Origin: Deltaproteobacteria bacterium
GTDB lineage: Bacteria > Desulfobacterota > Desulfobaccia > Desulfobaccales > 0-14-0-80-60-11
Length of the DNA: 6,470 bases
NCBI GenBank assembly: GCA_019308625.1
Contig: JAFDHU010000123.1
Span: 1 to 6,470 of the forward strand
Reading direction: 5' to 3'
The notes under the pieces were generated by a model that was not told the origin of the DNA, did no database searches, and saw only the letters and a program-made list of their open reading frames with translations. The position numbers were made by a program, and so were the translations under genes. Shown here in pieces: positions 5,272 through 6,470 of this stretch. Position 1 is the stretch's first letter. Every line of letters starts with the position of its first letter.

Positions 5272-6246
5272 ATGACCCGAATCTATGAACCCGAGCTGGA
5301 GGTCCAGGAATATCCCGAAGAGCCGGAAATCCTGGACCTGGAGGCGGAAGAGCCGGTTGAGGAAGAGGCCGGGCCGCCCATACCGCTGGAGCTGGACCCC
5401 CTGCAACGCTACATCCGGGAGGCCAACCGCTTCAGCCTGCTGACTCCCGAGGAAGAAAAGGAACTGACCGTCCGCTACAAGGAAACCGGCGATCCGGAGA
5501 TAGCCTATCGCCTCATCACCAGCAATCTCAGGCTGGTCATCAAGATCGCCCTGGAATTTCAAAAGTACTGGATGAAGAACCTCCTGGACCTCATCCAGGA
5601 AGGCAACATCGGGTTGATGCAGGCCATCAAGAAATTTGACCCCTACCGGGGCATCAAGCTGTCCTATTACGCCTCTTTTTGGATCAAGGCCTACATCCTC
5701 AAGTTCATCATGGACAACTGGAAGCTGGTGAAGATCGGCACCACCCAGTCGCAGCGGAAACTGTTCTACAACCTGAAACGGGAGAAGGAGAAGCTCAGGG
5801 CCATGGGCTTTGAGCCGGGACCCAAAATGCTGGCGGAAGTGCTGCAGGTGCGGGAGGAGGAGGTCATTGAGATGGAACAGCGCCTGGGCGGCTGGGAGCT
5901 GTCCCTGGATGCGCCCCTGCGGGAGGGCTCCGAGGAATATCACAAGAATTTTCTGCCCGCCACGGAACCCCAGGTGGAAGAGGTCCTGGCCGACGCCGAA
6001 CTGAAGGAGCTGTTCCGGGAGAAGCTTACAGAATTCCGCCGGAGTTTGAATGAAAAAGAACTGGACATCCTGGACCTGCGGCTGTTGGCGGAAAAACCCC
6101 TAACCCTGCAGGAAATCGGCGCCCGTCACAATATTTCCCGGGAGCGGGTGCGCCAGATTGAGGACCGGCTGATAAAAAAGCTTAGGCATTTCCTGAAGAG
6201 CGAAATTCCCGATTGGCAGGAATACACCACCTCCACAGATGACTAG
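5272..6246 (+). CDS. rpoH: RpoH-like (sigma-32 type) RNA polymerase sigma factor
   Basis: This sigma-70-family factor of 324 residues directs core polymerase to a set of promoters, in the RpoH family typically heat-shock genes. Region 1.2 begins at about DPLQRYIREANRF (42-54). Region 2 covers about 78-160: LITSNLRLVIKIALEF, DLIQEGNIGLMQAIKKFDP, then SYYASFWIKAYI for promoter melting and -10 contact. QRKLFYNLK (161-169) closely matches the RpoH box, the main reason for naming it. Region 4 lies at about 255-310, with the helix-turn-helix LTLQEIGARHNISRERVRQIE for -35 recognition. There is no classic region 1.1, but the first 43 residues are very acidic and proline-rich, an extension not seen in enteric RpoH. 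I chose ATG 5272 because GGAG lies 7 bases before it; a longer frame from 5143 overlaps hisF and is not sigma-like. It starts 25 bases after hisF, so it probably shares that transcript. The exact regulon is not deducible. Confidence 0.85.
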   Translation: MTRIYEPELEVQEYPEEPEILDLEAEEPVEEEAGPPIPLELDPLQRYIREANRFSLLTPEEEKELTVRYKETGDPEIAYRLITSNLRLVIKIALEFQKYWMKNLLDLIQEGNIGLMQAIKKFDPYRGIKLSYYASFWIKAYILKFIMDNWKLVKIGTTQSQRKLFYNLKREKEKLRAMGFEPGPKMLAEVLQVREEEVIEMEQRLGGWELSLDAPLREGSEEYHKNFLPATEPQVEEVLADAELKELFREKLTEFRRSLNEKELDILDLRLLAEKPLTLQEIGARHNISRERVRQIEDRLIKKLRHFLKSEIPDWQEYTTSTDD

Positions 6247-6249
6247 CAG

Positions 6250-6266
6250 CCGGAAAATGATTCCGG
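6250..6266 (+). other. Small hairpin just after the sigma factor stop
   Basis: CCGGAA (6250-6255) and TTCCGG (6261-6266) form a perfect 6-bp stem with a 5-base loop, beginning 4 bases after the stop codon. No T-run follows, so it is not a full terminator; it may protect the mRNA 3' end or be chance. Confidence 0.45.
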
Positions 6267-6332
6267 GGCATCTTGAAATTCCACTTAACCAGTAATTATC
6301 TTGCTAGCAACTGCCATAGCCAGCAGCCGGCC

Positions 6333-6470
6333 ATGATGAAAACGGTGCAGAGGGCGGGGGCCCTCCTCTTTTTTGCATATGTGGGATTGGCATGCCTCAT
6401 GGGATGCCAGTCTCTAAGATTGTTTCCTTCCTGGAGCGGCCCCGCCGCTGTTACGGAATCCCCCCAATGT
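6333..6470 (+). CDS. Putative lipoprotein, N-terminal part only
   Basis: From ATG 6333 the frame stays open for 46 codons to the window edge. The start MMKTVQRAGALLFFAYVGLA has a positively charged end and a hydrophobic core, followed by CLMGC, in which LMGC resembles a lipobox with Cys25 as the lipidated residue. The protein would then be anchored to the inner or outer membrane. What follows (QSLRLFPSWSGPAAVTESPQ) is proline- and serine-containing and unrecognised. There is no clear Shine-Dalgarno (only GCCGG before the ATG). A weak promoter could start at TTGAAA (6273-6278), but its -10 is poor. An intrinsic-terminator-like element lies within the first 15 codons, which either casts doubt on the gene or marks regulation. 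The function is unknown. Confidence 0.5.
   Translation, partial: MMKTVQRAGALLFFAYVGLACLMGCQSLRLFPSWSGPAAVTESPQC
6350..6374 (+). terminator. Terminator-like hairpin plus T-run downstream of the sigma gene
   Basis: GAGGGC (6350-6355) pairs with GCCCTC (6360-6365) around GGGG, and CTCTTTTTT follows with six T residues ending at 6374. It lies about 100 bases beyond the sigma stop on the same strand, a sensible place to end the hisH-hisF-sigma transcript. It also falls inside the signal-peptide codons of the putative lipoprotein, where the T-run encodes Phe-Phe, so it could be coincidental. Confidence 0.5.

Noticed and set aside
4350..5943. Large minus-strand frames opposite hisF and the sigma gene
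   Set aside because: They are rich in His, Gly and Leu from reverse-reading GC-rich codons and lie opposite genes with intact catalytic and DNA-binding motifs.

Overview
The window is GC-rich, tightly packed bacterial DNA. The HisF variant, the RpoH-like sigma factor with an acidic N-terminal tail, and the outer-membrane protein family resemble those of sulfate-reducing or syntrophic Desulfobacterota (the old Deltaproteobacteria). That placement rests on recalled family resemblance, not on a search.

The left half is read on the minus strand. From the centre outward it holds a secreted outer-membrane beta-barrel protein (2670-3539) and its terminator (2550-2572). Next comes an operon-like run: the bifunctional NAD(P)HX repair enzyme Nnr (917-2472), a two-CBS-domain protein (480-941) and the tRNA t6A ATPase TsaE (1-483, possibly cut by the window edge). 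The nnr/CBS and CBS/tsaE boundaries overlap by 25 and 4 bases.

The right half is read on the plus strand: hisH (3857-4477), hisF (4467-5246, overlapping hisH by 11 bases) and an RpoH-like sigma-70-family factor (5272-6246), probably one transcript. A putative lipoprotein starts at 6333 and runs off the end. About 317 bases between the OMP gene and hisH hold a good divergent promoter for the OMP gene and a plausible one for hisH.

HisH and HisF form imidazole-glycerol-phosphate synthase, which links histidine and purine synthesis. Nnr and TsaE are housekeeping metabolite-repair and tRNA-modification functions that are often neighbours.

The unusual point is damage in two adjacent minus-strand genes. 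nnr carries an exact 26-base tandem duplication that shifts the frame. It also seems to lack about 20-25 residues of a conserved core segment of its dehydratase domain. The OMP gene is interrupted by an in-frame TGA at codon 159, followed by a strong hairpin. These may be true pseudogenes, strain-level mutations or assembly errors; reads would decide. I found no mobile element, CRISPR array, tRNA or rRNA, and no clear new multi-gene system.
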